Assembly (NCBI RefSeq): GCF_025264625.1
Contig: NZ_CP093313.1
Coordinates: 930,001-994,000 of the forward strand
Reading direction: 5' to 3'
From: Occallatibacter riparius
GTDB lineage: Bacteria; Acidobacteriota; Terriglobia; Terriglobales; Acidobacteriaceae
Length of the DNA stretch: 64,000 nucleotides
In this document: positions 63,812-64,000 of the stretch, piece after piece
Numbering within the stretch: position 1 is the stretch's first letter
Layout: the number at the start of each line of letters is the position of its first letter
The notes under the pieces: model-generated
Databases searched by the model: none
Told to the model about the DNA's origin: nothing
The model's input: only the letters and a program-made list of their open reading frames with translations
Made by a program: the position numbers and the translations under genes

Positions 63812-64000
63812 GTGAAATCGATCCGACAATTCTTTCTCGAAGCAAATCCGAACCCGCAGCGGGAGGGCTGTCCTGACGAGAAAACCTTGCGGGACATCGC
63901 GGAGAATCGCCTGCCGCCAAATCACCCGGCGCGGCTGCACCTCGCTACTTGCTCGCCATGCTTCGCGGAGTTCCGCAGCTTCAAAGCGGAAGCTGACGCG
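63812..64000 (+). CDS. Probable zinc-binding anti-sigma factor (partial)
   Basis: From GTG 63812 the frame stays open for 63 codons to the window end: VKSIRQFFLEANPNPQREGCPDEKTL, then NHPARLHLATCSPCFAEF. The pattern H-x3-C-x2-C (HLATCSPC) is the ZAS/zf-HC2 zinc site of anti-sigma factors and follows directly after a sigma-like gene. The C-terminal part, including any membrane segment or fused domain, is outside the window. Confidence 0.6.
   Translation, partial: MKSIRQFFLEANPNPQREGCPDEKTLRDIAENRLPPNHPARLHLATCSPCFAEFRSFKAEADA

Overview
The window looks like the chromosome of a soil-type member of the Acidobacteriota (class Terriglobia, Acidobacteriaceae-like), judged from family content rather than any search: an ECF sigma factor/DUF4252 operon, a secreted ASPIC/UnbV protein, an acidobacterial-type envelope protein of unknown function, Tat-exported sugar oxidoreductases, a GH42 enzyme, and TonB receptor and RND genes that imply an outer membrane. 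Genes are dense, GC-rich and often overlap by 1-8 nt. No rRNA, CRISPR array or insertion sequence was seen.

Layout. 1-2.7 kb: divergent esterase and secreted GH42 glycosidase. 2.9-4.9 kb: ECF sigma, membrane partner and two exported proteins in one overlapping operon. 5-12.5 kb: permease, GluQRS, phosphoesterase, aldo/keto reductase, unknown envelope protein, hisS. 12.6-18.8 kb: aspS, a TIR/deoxyribosyltransferase-like protein, a DUF2252 protein, glpK, a small UBP-type zinc finger protein. 18.9-26.3 kb: rpsA, a SpoIIE-type phosphatase, a beta-helix protein, and two Tat-exported sugar enzymes. 26.9-31.6 kb: small unknown gene, tRNA-Arg(CCG), pgi, glpD, a membrane protein.

31.7-36.6 kb: a minus-strand respiratory operon encoding a multi-pass membrane protein, a Rieske protein, a b6-type cytochrome b fused to subunit IV, and a cytochrome bd-like (CydA-like) protein ending in a heme c domain. 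An Rrf2 regulator with three cluster-type cysteines is divergent from it. The gene set suggests quinol to Rieske/cytochrome b to heme c to a bd-like terminal reductase, and is the best candidate here for an under-described system.

36.6-44.7 kb: a small exported protein, a UnbV protein, then a TPP riboswitch controlling a TonB receptor, an APH-fold kinase and a PnuT-like transporter (thiamine salvage), then a 2-hydroxyacid dehydrogenase. 44.8-53.7 kb: FUSC protein, aminotransferase and the operon hisIGDCBHFA, preceded by an unlisted 25-codon leader peptide with nine His codons, an intrinsic terminator and a matching antiterminator: a complete histidine attenuator. 53.7-60.4 kb: MscS-type channel, HhH protein, RND pump and adaptor. 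60.9-64 kb: tRNA-Glu(TTC) followed at once by a tyrosine integrase, excisionase-like gene and a sigma/anti-sigma pair: the left end of an integrated island running out of the window.
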